From: Deltaproteobacteria bacterium
Lineage (GTDB): Bacteria; Desulfobacterota_B; Binatia; UBA9968
Assembly (NCBI GenBank): GCA_016193385.1
Contig: JACPSF010000199.1
Span: 1-33,906 of the forward strand
DNA length: 33,906 nt
Direction of reading: 5' to 3'
Shown: in pieces, positions 8,742 through 18,187 of the stretch
Layout: each line of letters opens with the position of its first letter
How positions within the stretch are numbered: the first letter of the stretch is position 1
Program-made: the position numbers and the translations under genes
Notes under the pieces: model-generated
What the model was told of the DNA's origin: nothing
What the model saw: only the letters and a program-made list of their open reading frames with translations
The model's database searches: none

Positions 8742-9982
8742 TGTTTTTGTAGGAGAACCGCCATTAACCAGTAGAGTGCCGCCTGTGAGGCTCCGAGAAT
8801 AACGTGCTCCCGATCCCCGGCAAAGCGGAAAAGCCTGGCCTCAACCTGATCGCCGCAAGCCATGCCGAGCCAGACCGTACCGACGGGGTTTTCCCGGCTT
8901 CCTCCCGAGGGGCCAGCGACTCCTGTCGCGCTGACTCCGACGTCCGCCCCGGCCAACCGCTTGATCCCCTCTGCCATCTCGCAGGCCGTCTCCCGGCTGA
9001 CTGCCCCATGTTGCTGCAAGGTGGCCTGCTTAACGCCGACAAAGTGAATTTTAGATTCAGGGGAGTAAGCTACCGAGCCGCCTTTGAAGTAGGCCGAGCT
9101 GCCGGCGATGCGAGTGACGCGGTGGCTGATGTAGCCGCCGGTGCAGGACTCCGCCAGGGCCAGGCTCCAACCCTTCTTCAGAAGCAGGTTGCCGACGACC
9201 TCCTCTAAGGTCTCTTCGCCCTCGCCGTAGATGTAGGGACCGATGAGGTCGTTAATCTGAGCCTTCAGCGCCGCGAATTTTTCCTCCGTCTCTCTACCTC
9301 CCCCGAGCGTTAAGCTGAGGGAGAGATCAGGGTAGTGGGCGCGAAAGGAGAGCTTCGCCTGCGCGCCAAGGGAGACCGGTTTCAATATGGCATCAAGCTT
9401 AGACTCCGTCAAGCCGTAGATCTTGAACGTGCACGCCCACACCGCCGCTTTCGTCTTCGCCTCGCTCGTCAACCACGGGAGGACGTACTCCTTAAGCATC
9501 GCCTCCATTTCCCGCGGTACCCCAGAGAGCCACAGCAGCGTCTTTCCCCGCCCGAGGTCGAGACGGAAACCTGGAGCGGTCCCAAGAGGGTTAGGAACGA
9601 TCTCCGCCCCCTCGGGGAAACGGGCCTGTTTGAGATTGTTGGCAGTCCAGGGAAGGCCGCGGGCTTCGAACCTCCGCGTCAAGGCTTCAGCAATGCTCTC
9701 GTCCAGCCTTAGCTCCCGCCCGAGAAACTCCGCCACCACTTCGCTCGTCAGATCATCCTCCGTCGGTCCCAACCCTCCGGTACCGATGACGAGGTCGCCG
9801 AGTTCCGTCCCTTGCCGCAGCGCCCAGAGAAGCGGCTCTTTGGTATCTCCAACTTTGAGGACAGCAACGACCTCAAGCCCGACAGAAAAAAACTTGTCGG
9901 CGATGTAGGCGGAATTCGTATCGACCACCCTGCCCGTTGTGAGCTCATCACCGGTGCTGAGGATAACTGCCTTGTCGATCAT
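8738..9982 (-). CDS. cinA: CinA-family nicotinamide mononucleotide deamidase
   Basis: This full-length protein of 414 residues has an N-terminal molybdopterin-binding-like (COG1058) domain with ILSTGDELTTGRVVDTNS and GTGGLGPTEDDLTSE. Its C-terminal CinA amidohydrolase domain has LALAESCTGGYISHRVT, VGVSATGVAGPSGG and PVGTVWLG. The enzyme recycles NMN to nicotinic acid mononucleotide in pyridine-nucleotide salvage, and its association with recA and competence is long known. ATG 9982 overlaps the end of pgpA by 4 bases, and its stop overlaps the thpR start, so the three genes are tightly coupled. Confidence 0.96.
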   Translation of the reverse strand: MIDKAVILSTGDELTTGRVVDTNSAYIADKFFSVGLEVVAVLKVGDTKEPLLWALRQGTELGDLVIGTGGLGPTEDDLTSEVVAEFLGRELRLDESIAEALTRRFEARGLPWTANNLKQARFPEGAEIVPNPLGTAPGFRLDLGRGKTLLWLSGVPREMEAMLKEYVLPWLTSEAKTKAAVWACTFKIYGLTESKLDAILKPVSLGAQAKLSFRAHYPDLSLSLTLGGGRETEEKFAALKAQINDLIGPYIYGEGEETLEEVVGNLLLKKGWSLALAESCTGGYISHRVTRIAGSSAYFKGGSVAYSPESKIHFVGVKQATLQQHGAVSRETACEMAEGIKRLAGADVGVSATGVAGPSGGSRENPVGTVWLGMACGDQVEARLFRFAGDREHVILGASQAALYWLMAVLLQKQ

Positions 9983-10473
9983 AGAAGACCCCCGTACAGC
10001 AGCATCTGGACGATCACGAAGGAGTAAAAGCCGGCGATGAGATCGTCCATCACGACGCCAACTCCTCCAGAGATTTCTTCCGCCCGTCCCGCCGGAAACA
10101 ACTTTATGATATCGAAAAAACGAAACAGAATGAAAGCCGCCGCGTTAGGCCCAAACTCCGCGGGGCAGAGAAAGCCGGCTAATAAAAACCCCGCGATCTC
10201 GTCAATGACGATGCGTGGAGAGTCCTTCTGATGAAAGATCTCCTCCCCCTTTTGTGCGAGCCATATGGCGGTCGCAGCGAATGCCGCAAGGGTTAAGAGG
10301 GCAAGGGAAAGGGAGACGGAGGCGATCCGATTCAGGGCGAGGGATAGGGGGATAGCCACCAGCGTGCCCACGGTCCCCGGGAACCAGGGAAAATATCCCG
10401 CACCCGAGCCCGTAACCAAAAATAGAATGACTCGTTTCAGCTTAGGAATGAGGCGTAGCCGCCAGCTGTGCAA
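9979..10473 (-). CDS. pgpA: Phosphatidylglycerophosphatase A
   Basis: PgpA is the inner-membrane phosphatase that converts phosphatidylglycerophosphate to phosphatidylglycerol. The product shows the family opening FLVTGSGAGYFPWFPGTVGTLVAIPL, then IVIDEIAGFLLAGFL and FILFRFFDIIKLFPAG, and ends with GVVMDDLIAGFYS. These contain the conserved acidic residues, with several membrane helices between them. The start is uncertain: TTG 10473 overlaps the M23 gene by 32 bases without a visible ribosome binding site. A CTG at 10440, directly after the upstream stop, would give the more family-like MKRVILFL. Confidence 0.92.
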   Translation of the reverse strand: MHSWRLRLIPKLKRVILFLVTGSGAGYFPWFPGTVGTLVAIPLSLALNRIASVSLSLALLTLAAFAATAIWLAQKGEEIFHQKDSPRIVIDEIAGFLLAGFLCPAEFGPNAAAFILFRFFDIIKLFPAGRAEEISGGVGVVMDDLIAGFYSFVIVQMLLYGGLL

Positions 10474-11842
10474 GTAGAATCTGTTTTAAGTCTTCAAAAG
10501 CCCTTCGCAGTGCTGGCTCGATTCTATCTTCGCGAGGAAACTCAAAATTAAGCGGGTTGACGTAGCGTTGGTCCTTATACAGCTCAAAATGGAGGTGTGG
10601 TCCGGTGGTCAAGCCTGACGAGCCAACATAGCCGATAATCTGCCCTTTCTTCACATGAATTCCTTTGCGAACTCCCCTGCCAAGCCCTTGCAGGTGGGCA
10701 TAGCGCGAGGCGTAAACGACATCGTGCTGAACTTCGATCATCCTGCCGTAGCCGCCCTTTTTCCAGCCCGCATAGACGACCTGACCGTCACCGATAGCAC
10801 GAACCGGCGTCCCGCGCCGGGCGACAAAGTCCACACCGTTGTGGGGGCGATCCACCTTGAGGAGCGGATGAAATCGGGAATGGGTCAAATAGGAACTAAT
10901 GCTGGTGAACTCCAGGGGGAAACGCAAAAACGCGCGTGCCAGGGATCGTCCGTCCAAATCGTAATAACCCCCTTTGCCCTTTTCCTTTTCGAAATATATG
11001 GCGACGTTGGGCTGTCCCGTGCTGACGAGCTCTGCGGCCAAGATACGCATCAGCGGCTTCCGCTTGCTCCCTATGCGCGACTTGAGCTCGTAGAGGAGCC
11101 GATAGGTATCCCCCTTTTGGATCTCCTTGTCGAAATCGATGTCCCACGAGAAGATATCGGCGAATTGGGACAGAAGCCCGGGGTCCAACCCGGCCTGAAA
11201 GCCATCCCCAGAAAGCGATTTCTCGATGGTGCCTCCCGCGGTTTTAATTTCAACGTCGTAAGGCTTTTCCCGCCGGTTGAAGGCGATCCCCTGCCGCCCC
11301 TTCTCCCACGCGAAGATCCAGTCCTCATCCAATTCCATCTCCAGGGCCTTGAGACTCCCCCCCCCCTTCTTTCCCCGCACCGAGGGATCAGACCGGTTAA
11401 AGTAAAAATGTAGATGCCTCCCGGACGGGAGCTTTTTTCCCGGATAATGACTTTCAATCGCACGTAGCCACATCTGCTTCTCTCGCTCGGATAAGCCAAA
11501 TCGAAGTAACAGTTTAGCGAGGGAATCTCCCGGCCGGGAGCGATGCGTTACCCGCCTTAGACTCTCGAGCCCCTCTAGAGGTGCTGGACTTTGCTGCGGA
11601 AGGTAAATGCGGGGGGGGAAGGTTTTATCGCCCTCGACGTTGAGGAGAGGGGTCGCTCTTTGCGCCTTTCCCTCTGTCGCAACGAGCGGGGACTCGGCGC
11701 GCACTTCCGCCGGTGCCCCGCCGCTGACATGAATCACGGTTCCGATCCATAGTACAGGTTTGACGAGCACCAGGAAGAACGCCACTGTCCCACGAAGCAA
11801 ATTCTCTTTGCGCACGTCTGCAGCTCTTCCCGCGAAGACCAA
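10442..11842 (-). CDS. M23 family metallopeptidase (murein endopeptidase)
   Basis: This 466-residue protein has an N-terminal membrane or signal segment (about residues 16-40), a LysM/opacity-associated-like region (VTHRSRPGDSLAKLLLRFGLSE) and a central Csd3/MepM-like domain. The LytM/M23 catalytic domain lies near residues 330-440. The zinc-binding motifs HNGVDF (HxxxD) and HLHFEL (HxH) are present, so it should cleave peptidoglycan cross-links in the periplasm. TTG 11842 has AAGGA 5 nt upstream; GTG 11815 is an alternative. It is located between the VWA genes and pgpA, in line with a cell-envelope operon. Confidence 0.9.
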   Translation of the reverse strand: MVFAGRAADVRKENLLRGTVAFFLVLVKPVLWIGTVIHVSGGAPAEVRAESPLVATEGKAQRATPLLNVEGDKTFPPRIYLPQQSPAPLEGLESLRRVTHRSRPGDSLAKLLLRFGLSEREKQMWLRAIESHYPGKKLPSGRHLHFYFNRSDPSVRGKKGGGSLKALEMELDEDWIFAWEKGRQGIAFNRREKPYDVEIKTAGGTIEKSLSGDGFQAGLDPGLLSQFADIFSWDIDFDKEIQKGDTYRLLYELKSRIGSKRKPLMRILAAELVSTGQPNVAIYFEKEKGKGGYYDLDGRSLARAFLRFPLEFTSISSYLTHSRFHPLLKVDRPHNGVDFVARRGTPVRAIGDGQVVYAGWKKGGYGRMIEVQHDVVYASRYAHLQGLGRGVRKGIHVKKGQIIGYVGSSGLTTGPHLHFELYKDQRYVNPLNFEFPREDRIEPALRRAFEDLKQILLAQLAATPHS

Positions 11843-11879
11843 AAAATTCCTTACCGGTTATCCTTTTTAGCTTAAAAAG

Positions 11880-14468
11880 TCAATCAAAAAATTCATTTGC
11901 AGGCGAAAAGAGGCCGGCGGATAAAACCCTTCTGGCAATGATCTCGAGCAGAAACAGAGCCAGGGCTAAAAAGATAAGCTGGGCGCGAAAGGGTTGAGAG
12001 GCCCGCACCACCTGAATTTTCCCAGCTTTCTCCCGCCACTTGGGGTTGATCTCCCCGCCAGTGGAGCGGGCGAGCTGTTCGAGCAAGGAGAGATGAATCT
12101 CCCCGTGGGGGATTTCCGCCTTCGGGTCGAAGGAAAGCGTATATCCCACAGGAGGATAAGCGACGCTTCGACCACCCCTTTCTTCGAAGAGTTCAATCCG
12201 GTAGTCTCCGGGGGCAGAAAGCGGTAGCTCGGCCTGGTAACGGCCTGGCGCCAGACGCTTCAAGGCTCCCTCTCCCCGGCTTCCCTGGCCACTGAAAGCG
12301 TAGTGAAAGAGTCCGCCTTCGCTACCCTCCCCGAAGAAATAGAGATCCAGCACCGCATGCTCGCCGAAGTGGCTCAGTCTCACCTCATGCGGCGGGACGG
12401 CTTCTTTTGGCGGCATCAGCCAGTCAAAAATTCTACCCCAAAACCCTTCGAGACCGTCCCATTGAATCCACTCCCTGCTCCAACGTCCGTGCAAATCCGT
12501 GGTGAAAGCGATCGCTTTGCCTTTGCCATAGGTCCAAGAGGCCAACAGCGGGGAAGTACTTTCTGCTCGCGGAACAACCAGATCCAGCTTGGCACCCTTC
12601 TTGATCTCCGTCTCGATGTATCCTTGCAGCGGCGGGTAAGACCGCGAGGAAAAGCCGGCGAGGACTTCGGAGCCTCTGACTGGAAGCGGGACGAACTCCT
12701 TCTCGACGAGCGGTGTCGACTGCGGTTTTTCCTGTACCTCTTCTAAAACGATCTGGGGCAGCGTCTTCGGATTATAGGTGTGATGAAACAGCCCGCCACC
12801 GTACTGCGCGATTCTTTTGAGCAGGGGAATATTAGCCTGGTCGCCGATGGCCACGGCGGAGACGGTCATTTTGAGTTCCCCTTTCATGAGGGTTACAAGA
12901 TCGATGTAATCCCCGCCGCTGCCTCCGGTCTCTCCGTCGCTCAGGATAATCACATGCTTTCGGCTCGCCGTCTGCCTCTCCAGTTGGCGTTTGGCTTCGA
13001 GGAGAGCAGGGTAGAGATAAGTCTTACCACCGGCTTTTAAGCGATCGATCTCAGCACCAAAGCCGGCGCGAATCTTTTCCAGCGGGGCCAGGGGAACCAC
13101 CACAAAGGGGGCCACATCGAAGCCAACCACGCCGAGCAGGTCTTTTTCCGCGAGTTGCCGCGCCATCGCCTTGGCCGCCTCCTTCGCATAAAGGAGTTTA
13201 TCCTCTTCCCGCATGCTCCCGGATTTGTCGATGATCAGAACCACCGCGCGATTTTTTTCCTCTTTTTTCGGCTCCTTGAGTTCCACGGGCAAGAGCCTCT
13301 CGATCGGCGTGTGCCGGTAGCCGCCGGGGCCGAAGCTTGCCTCACCCCCGAGCATTACGAAGGCTTTTCCTGCAGTCACCTGCCGCTCGATTTCCGCCAG
13401 ATAAGCGGGAGAAAACCGCTCTTTTTCGATATTGTTGAAGACCACCGCGGCGTAATCCCCAGGCGCCGGGGGCGCTGCATTCAGTGCCAGCGCGGTCACT
13501 TCGAAGCCGCGCCGCTTGAGGATTTCCTCCAAACGGCGGTTTTCTGCGGCGCGCGCGCCAAGGAGCAAAACCTTCTCCTTGCTTTGTACCGCAACCCAAG
13601 CCGTTGCTTGGTTATCCTGCGCGAAGCGGTCCAGCGCGGCCGTCTGGGGCACAAAGCTGACCTGAAAGGAGGTGAGCGGACCGTCCTTTAGCGCGGCCTG
13701 AAGGTTGTAGATTTGGCTTCCCGGCGCAACACGCACGGCGTCGTTTTTAAGCAACTCACCGCTGCGCTTTAAAACCAGACTTCCTTCGATCTCACGCCGA
13801 CCATAGTTTTCCACGATGACCTTCAACTGGATCCCCTCCCCGCTCATACCCTGATGCGGGGCAAGGACCTTTTTGACCGCCACGTTGGGAATCTCAGGAC
13901 GCTGGAAGGGTATGAGCGGAAAAACCTTCAGGCCGGAATGCTGAAGAGAAAGGAAAAGACGCTCCACGGAACCCTGATTTTCCCAGCCATCGGTAAAAAG
14001 AAAGAGCGTCCGAGGCGCTTTAGGCAAACGCGACAGCGTGGAGAAGAGCGCTTCCAGGTTGGTGCGCTCGGGACCCAGAGAGTCACTTGCAGCTTGGCCC
14101 CGAATCCACCTCTCCCAATCGGACACCTCCTTGACCTCGCGTGAAAAAACGAAGGTTCGGTCTTCAGACCGAAGCGCTAAATCCTCTTTTGCTGTCCGCT
14201 CCATCCAAACCCTCATCGCCTCAGGGATGCTGCGCGAAAGATCAAAGGCAAAGATGCGCTCGAGTTTTTCGGGCGCCTGCTCCACCTTAGACTCCTCAAT
14301 CCGCTCCGGACCGGCCAGGGCGAGCACCAAGAGAAAAAAGATTAACGATCGCCACAAAGCGACGGCCGAAGCGCGGCGGTGCAAACGCATCCAAAAAAGC
14401 GGCAGGAGCAGGAGCAACCAAAGATACCAGGGCTGAGCGAGATGAAGCTGCAAGAGAAAATGTTTCAT
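11880..14468 (-). CDS. Large membrane protein with two VWA domains and a GATase-1-like domain
   Basis: The 862-residue product starts with two membrane helices (about residues 13-28 and 40-53). The first VWA-like domain has AFDLSRS near residue 76 (a DxSxS MIDAS) and FLFTDGWEN at 157. A beta-rich CARDB-like segment follows (about 195-290). A glutamine-amidotransferase-like fold is at about 298-398 (KVLLLGARAAENRRLEEILKRRGF, FVMLGGEASFGPGGY). A second VWA domain has a complete MIDAS, DKSGSM, at 414-419 and VIILSDGETGG near 510. The C-terminus has a further beta-rich region and a membrane helix near 830. ATG 14468 overlaps the preceding gene by 4 bases. The substrate is unknown. The AAA+/VWA context suggests an envelope complex matured or controlled by the MoxR ATPase. 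Confidence 0.85.
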   Translation of the reverse strand: MKHFLLQLHLAQPWYLWLLLLLPLFWMRLHRRASAVALWRSLIFFLLVLALAGPERIEESKVEQAPEKLERIFAFDLSRSIPEAMRVWMERTAKEDLALRSEDRTFVFSREVKEVSDWERWIRGQAASDSLGPERTNLEALFSTLSRLPKAPRTLFLFTDGWENQGSVERLFLSLQHSGLKVFPLIPFQRPEIPNVAVKKVLAPHQGMSGEGIQLKVIVENYGRREIEGSLVLKRSGELLKNDAVRVAPGSQIYNLQAALKDGPLTSFQVSFVPQTAALDRFAQDNQATAWVAVQSKEKVLLLGARAAENRRLEEILKRRGFEVTALALNAAPPAPGDYAAVVFNNIEKERFSPAYLAEIERQVTAGKAFVMLGGEASFGPGGYRHTPIERLLPVELKEPKKEEKNRAVVLIIDKSGSMREEDKLLYAKEAAKAMARQLAEKDLLGVVGFDVAPFVVVPLAPLEKIRAGFGAEIDRLKAGGKTYLYPALLEAKRQLERQTASRKHVIILSDGETGGSGGDYIDLVTLMKGELKMTVSAVAIGDQANIPLLKRIAQYGGGLFHHTYNPKTLPQIVLEEVQEKPQSTPLVEKEFVPLPVRGSEVLAGFSSRSYPPLQGYIETEIKKGAKLDLVVPRAESTSPLLASWTYGKGKAIAFTTDLHGRWSREWIQWDGLEGFWGRIFDWLMPPKEAVPPHEVRLSHFGEHAVLDLYFFGEGSEGGLFHYAFSGQGSRGEGALKRLAPGRYQAELPLSAPGDYRIELFEERGGRSVAYPPVGYTLSFDPKAEIPHGEIHLSLLEQLARSTGGEINPKWREKAGKIQVVRASQPFRAQLIFLALALFLLEIIARRVLSAGLFSPANEFFD

Positions 14469-16291
14469 CGCGGCGAGCTGGCCCGGGCAGGTCTCCCGCG
14501 TCGATCGGCGGCAGACCGGGAAGCGGGCGGGTTAAGAAACCATTCCAACAAGAGAAGCAGAACGGAGAGGAGAAGGAGATAAGGCCGAAGGGCGGAAAAC
14601 AGATCGCCGCTCGCGCCAGCGTCCCCATGCTTCGGGAAACTGATCGGCGCAGGATGGTTGAGATCGGATTCCTTTGCGTCCTGAAAGTTGACCGCTCGGT
14701 ACTCTCTTTCCTGGCCTCGAAGCACTTGATACACCCCTTGAAAGTAGGTCCGAGAAAAAAAATGCGGGCCCTCCTTGAAGCTGAGTTCCTCTCCCTGCGG
14801 GGTCACGAGGATTCCGCCTCGCCGGGAGCTGAGGGGAAGGGACTCTCCCGTGGCCGTTCCTCCGCTTCCCCCTGCTTCCTGGAACCACTGAAGCATATTC
14901 AAGGTGAAGATCGATACGGGGAGGTTCTCGCTGCCGAGATAGGGAAAAGGATCGAAACCGAGAACCAGGTAGCGAAAGCCCTGATGCTCTATGGCAATCG
15001 CCAACGCTCCCTCAGGACTCCCGAGAATGGTTTCACCTACCAGGGACAGGGACCTCAACGGACGGGCATAGGTCGGGCGAAACAGCATAAAATTGATGTA
15101 GCGAGTAAGCGCATGGGGTTCCCGCCAGTCGGAGACGACCGGTTGAGTTAAGGCTCTTCCTACGCTAACTAGCGGGTTCCGTGCCGGTGGGAGGATTAAC
15201 AGAGCATGGCTTTGCGGCAACATGGACGGGGCGGAGAAGTGAAAAATTTCCACTGCTTGATCCCCGACCCCGATCTTTGCGTAGTCCCCGGGTGGTATCA
15301 CCTTCACGCTGAGACCCGGGACCGAGCGCAAGCTCAAAAGCGCTTCGGGCCGGGGTGATATGCCGAGCAATTTGAGTCCTCTCAAAGTTGGCGCCACAGC
15401 AAACCGTCGGTTGTCGAGGGCCAGGCCATCACTCACCGCCAGATCGGCCTGGTAGTGAGGGTAAGCGGGGAGCCCTTCGAAGGCTGTTTCAATGCGCCTG
15501 CGCGGTCCTATCTTAAGCGTGCGGGCAGCGAGCTTCCTTTCCCCAGTCTTCAGGGAAAGCTCGACGCTCGCGTCTTTCGTGGAAAAATTCGTGACCTCGA
15601 CCCTGGCCTCCAAGCGTGATGCGACCAGCGCAGGGCGGCTGAGATAAAACGAGGTGATCGCAAGATTGTCCTGTGGCCGCCCCACGGTGATGACTCTGAC
15701 CGCGTCGCTTCGGCCCTGGACGGGATGGTCGGTGAGAAGGTAAATTTGCTCGTAATGCATCTCCTTCTTTAAACGCGGAATCTCTGCCTCAACATCGACC
15801 GGGGGATCGCCCATATCGTACGGGCGAAGCGAGGAGAGCAGGGATCGCGCCTCCGCGGACCCCAAGCCCTTTTCCCCCACCCGTTCTATTCTCGGGACGG
15901 TTTGATAAACATCGATTCGAGCACGGGCAGAAAACTTGCCCATCAGGTTTCGCGCCTGCTCCTGCGCCAGCTCAAACCTGCTCCGTTGCCCTTCCCGAGC
16001 CTGCATGCTCGCCGAGTTATCCAGAACGATGGCAACCTGCAACGGGCGCACGGAAAAGACCGGCTCTCCCAACGCCAAGATGAGAAGCACGAGAAGCAGG
16101 AGCTGGAGAAAAAATATCGGGGGAAGCCGGATCACCCTCCAGCGTCGCTCGGTGGACCGGGTCGAGAGATCCCTTAAAAACAGAAGGCTGGAGAAGACCA
16201 TGCGGCGCGGCCGGCCCCTGATCAAATACGCTAACAACAAAAGCGGCAAAAGCAAGAAGGTGTAGAGCGCTACCGGATTGAGAAATTCCAT
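14465..16291 (-). CDS. BatA-like VWA membrane protein
   Basis: The 608-residue protein begins with the BatA/aerotolerance N-terminal signature (MEFLNPVALYTFLLLPLLLLAY). A second helix near residues 58-76 follows, then a VWA domain with the MIDAS motif VLDNSASM at about 89-96 and IYLLTDHP later. A long extracytoplasmic beta-rich region follows, and a C-terminal membrane helix (about 570-588) ends in a basic tail. BatA-type proteins act with MoxR ATPases and DUF58 proteins in envelope stress or complex assembly, with poorly known targets. ATG 16291 lies 5 bases after the DUF58 stop, and the end overlaps the next gene by 4 bases (ATGA), so the three genes form one unit. Confidence 0.87.
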   Translation of the reverse strand: MEFLNPVALYTFLLLPLLLLAYLIRGRPRRMVFSSLLFLRDLSTRSTERRWRVIRLPPIFFLQLLLLVLLILALGEPVFSVRPLQVAIVLDNSASMQAREGQRSRFELAQEQARNLMGKFSARARIDVYQTVPRIERVGEKGLGSAEARSLLSSLRPYDMGDPPVDVEAEIPRLKKEMHYEQIYLLTDHPVQGRSDAVRVITVGRPQDNLAITSFYLSRPALVASRLEARVEVTNFSTKDASVELSLKTGERKLAARTLKIGPRRRIETAFEGLPAYPHYQADLAVSDGLALDNRRFAVAPTLRGLKLLGISPRPEALLSLRSVPGLSVKVIPPGDYAKIGVGDQAVEIFHFSAPSMLPQSHALLILPPARNPLVSVGRALTQPVVSDWREPHALTRYINFMLFRPTYARPLRSLSLVGETILGSPEGALAIAIEHQGFRYLVLGFDPFPYLGSENLPVSIFTLNMLQWFQEAGGSGGTATGESLPLSSRRGGILVTPQGEELSFKEGPHFFSRTYFQGVYQVLRGQEREYRAVNFQDAKESDLNHPAPISFPKHGDAGASGDLFSALRPYLLLLSVLLLLLEWFLNPPASRSAADRRGRPARASSPR

Positions 16292-16296
16292 AAGAG

Positions 16297-17190
16297 CTAT
16301 TTAAAAAGGCCGATCTTGGGTAGGGTCCCGAGCACAAACTCGCTTACTTCCTCGTCCGTTAAGAAAACCGAGTAGCGGATACCCGCCTGGTGACAGAAGC
16401 TCCGGAGCTCGCGATTATGGCGCTCTAACCGCTCCTGGTATTCGGCTAAGGAGGCCGTGTCCCACTCAAGCCTCGCCTCGAGACCACTTTCACAATCAGC
16501 CACCGCCAGGCCGCCACGGGGAAAAGACGGGCGGCGCTCCTGGCTGCTCAGCACCTGAATCACGGCGATATCTAGGTTAAAGGCTCGAAGAAGGTTGAGC
16601 CCCCGCTGATAGGAGGGGGCGGGCAGGAGAAAATCGGAGAGCACAATCGCCTTTCCGGGGCGGCGAATGTGCTTTAAGTGCTCTCCAAGAGCCGAAGCGA
16701 ATTCCACCTGGCCAGCCGGAGAAACCTGGGAGAGAAAATCCATTAAATCTATGATCCGGTGGCGTCCCCGGAGAAAAGGCGTGGCCGCAGCAGAGAAAGT
16801 CCCTCCCAGGAGATGAAGCTTTACATGGTCATGATTGGCTAAAACAACATAGGCGAGCGCCAGGGCGATGGACGAGGCAGGAGAAAACTTCTCCGCCCTG
16901 GAGGGAAAGGCCATGGAGCCGCTCGCGTCCATGAAGAGATAGACAAAGAGGTCCACCTCTTCACGGAAAAGCTTGATATAAAACCGGTCGCTACGAGCGA
17001 GAATGCCCCAATCGAGATAGCGGATGTCGTCTCCCGGAGAATATCTCCGATAATCGGCAAACTCGAGGCTCGTTCCCCGGCGCGGCGAGGAATAGCTACC
17101 AGGGCGGTTGCCGAGAAACTCCTTACGGGTGCGCAGCCGGAGACACTCCAGACGACTGATGAACGCAGGCGTGAAAGGAGGGGGCAACAT
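16297..17190 (-). CDS. DUF58 (VWA-like) protein
   Basis: The 297-residue product carries the DUF58 signature RGTSLEFADYRRYSPGDDIRYLDW (about residues 38-61) followed by FMDASGSM at 87-93, a MIDAS-like motif. A further VLSDFLLP stretch follows. DUF58 proteins are the usual partners of MoxR ATPases. Normally moxR directly precedes this gene; here 1.2 kb with pal on the other strand lies between. ATG 17190 has no visible Shine-Dalgarno sequence, which would fit a gene cut off from its original upstream partner. That link is inference. Confidence 0.9.
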   Translation of the reverse strand: MLPPPFTPAFISRLECLRLRTRKEFLGNRPGSYSSPRRGTSLEFADYRRYSPGDDIRYLDWGILARSDRFYIKLFREEVDLFVYLFMDASGSMAFPSRAEKFSPASSIALALAYVVLANHDHVKLHLLGGTFSAAATPFLRGRHRIIDLMDFLSQVSPAGQVEFASALGEHLKHIRRPGKAIVLSDFLLPAPSYQRGLNLLRAFNLDIAVIQVLSSQERRPSFPRGGLAVADCESGLEARLEWDTASLAEYQERLERHNRELRSFCHQAGIRYSVFLTDEEVSEFVLGTLPKIGLFK

Positions 17191-17598
17191 AACTATCTCG
17201 TAATATAGAATTACAGATGCGCACCACCGTCAAGAGAACCCCGCGCCCGGACCTTCAGTAAATCGACCTTTGGTACAGCCAAAGCCGTGCCGCCAAGCCT
17301 TCAAGCACAGGGGATAAAGCCTCCTCCAACTCGCCACCAAATAATATTTGTGGGATATCAAGAGCTCAGGCTTCCCCATCTGAACAATCCTGCGATCTAA
17401 GATTTTGAGAGTGGCTGATGTTGGCATTTCTTTGTACTCGATTGCCCAAAATTGTACCCATCTGCCATCGTGACGAAGGAAAACATTCTCAATATTCGGT
17501 AGTTACATATTGGCATCCGTTTTGCGTCTTACCTTTAGAGTCAAACTACTAAAGCGTAAAAACAAATGCTAAGAAATTTTATATCGGAGGAGGAAATC
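17191..17598. other. Divergent spacer between the DUF58 gene and pal, with possible degenerate coding
   Basis: The minus strand from about 17490 to 17230 stays open for about 80 codons (NVFLRHDGRWVQFWAIEYKE, then KILDRRIVQMGKPELL). A one-base shift would continue it as QILFGGELEEALSPVLEGLAARLWLYQ. This looks like the remains of a frameshifted gene, but no family is recognised. The composition is more AT-rich than in the neighbours. The stretch must also hold the pal promoter, for which no convincing -35/-10 pair was seen. Confidence 0.3.
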
Positions 17599-18150
17599 AT
17601 GGTTAGTCGGTTAATTTTTCCATTGTCCGGCTTTATTTTTCTCGCCTCGCTGGTGCTGCTGGGCTGCGCCCCTACATCCATAAACACGAATGATGATTCC
17701 GCTCCGGGGCTAACTCGCACTTCAATGATTAATCCCGGAGAAAACGGAGTCCAATCGGGCTCGAGCCTCGAGGCAATGCGGCGGGGACAACTGGCTGAGT
17801 CCGGCCCCCTGAGGGACGTCTTTTATGAATTCGATCATTACAACCTTCGGCTGGACGCCAGGGAGACACTGAAAAGAAATGCGGAATGGCTAATGGCCAA
17901 CCCTTCAGTCCGGGTGGAGATTGAGGGTCACGCGGACGAACGGGGCACCAACGAATACAATCTCGCCCTGGGCGCCAAGCGGGCGCATACGAGCAAGGAC
18001 TATCTCATCTCGCTCGGGATCTCGGGAGACCGCCTGAACACGGTGAGCTATGGCGAGGAAGTTTCTGTTTGCACGGCGCACAGCGAGGATTGCTGGCAGA
18101 AAAATCGCCGCGCGCGCTTCGCCGTCATCGCCCCGCGGCCGGCTCTTTAG
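17599..18150 (+). CDS. pal: Peptidoglycan-associated lipoprotein Pal (OmpA-like)
   Basis: The 183-residue product has a lipoprotein signal with the LLGC lipobox (Cys23), a short linker and a C-terminal OmpA/MotB domain. The domain shows VFYEFDHYNLR, VRVEIEGHADERGTNEYNLALGAKRA, YLISLGISGDRLNTVSYGEE and KNRRARFAV. Pal anchors the outer membrane to peptidoglycan in the Tol-Pal system. ATG 17599 follows a GGAGGAGG ribosome binding site; the frame is open upstream but the signal peptide starts here. Unlike the usual setting, no tolB, tolA or ybgF is adjacent. It lies alone and opposite to the AAA+/VWA genes on both sides, so it looks inserted. Confidence 0.92.
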   Translation: MVSRLIFPLSGFIFLASLVLLGCAPTSINTNDDSAPGLTRTSMINPGENGVQSGSSLEAMRRGQLAESGPLRDVFYEFDHYNLRLDARETLKRNAEWLMANPSVRVEIEGHADERGTNEYNLALGAKRAHTSKDYLISLGISGDRLNTVSYGEEVSVCTAHSEDCWQKNRRARFAVIAPRPAL

Positions 18151-18187
18151 CGGCGCTGGCTACGCCCGAGCCGGCAAACCGCCCGTC

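Noticed and set aside
10655..11413. 252-codon open frame on the plus strand opposite the M23 peptidase gene
   Set aside because: The M23 motifs on the minus strand are intact; this frame has no family-like sequence.
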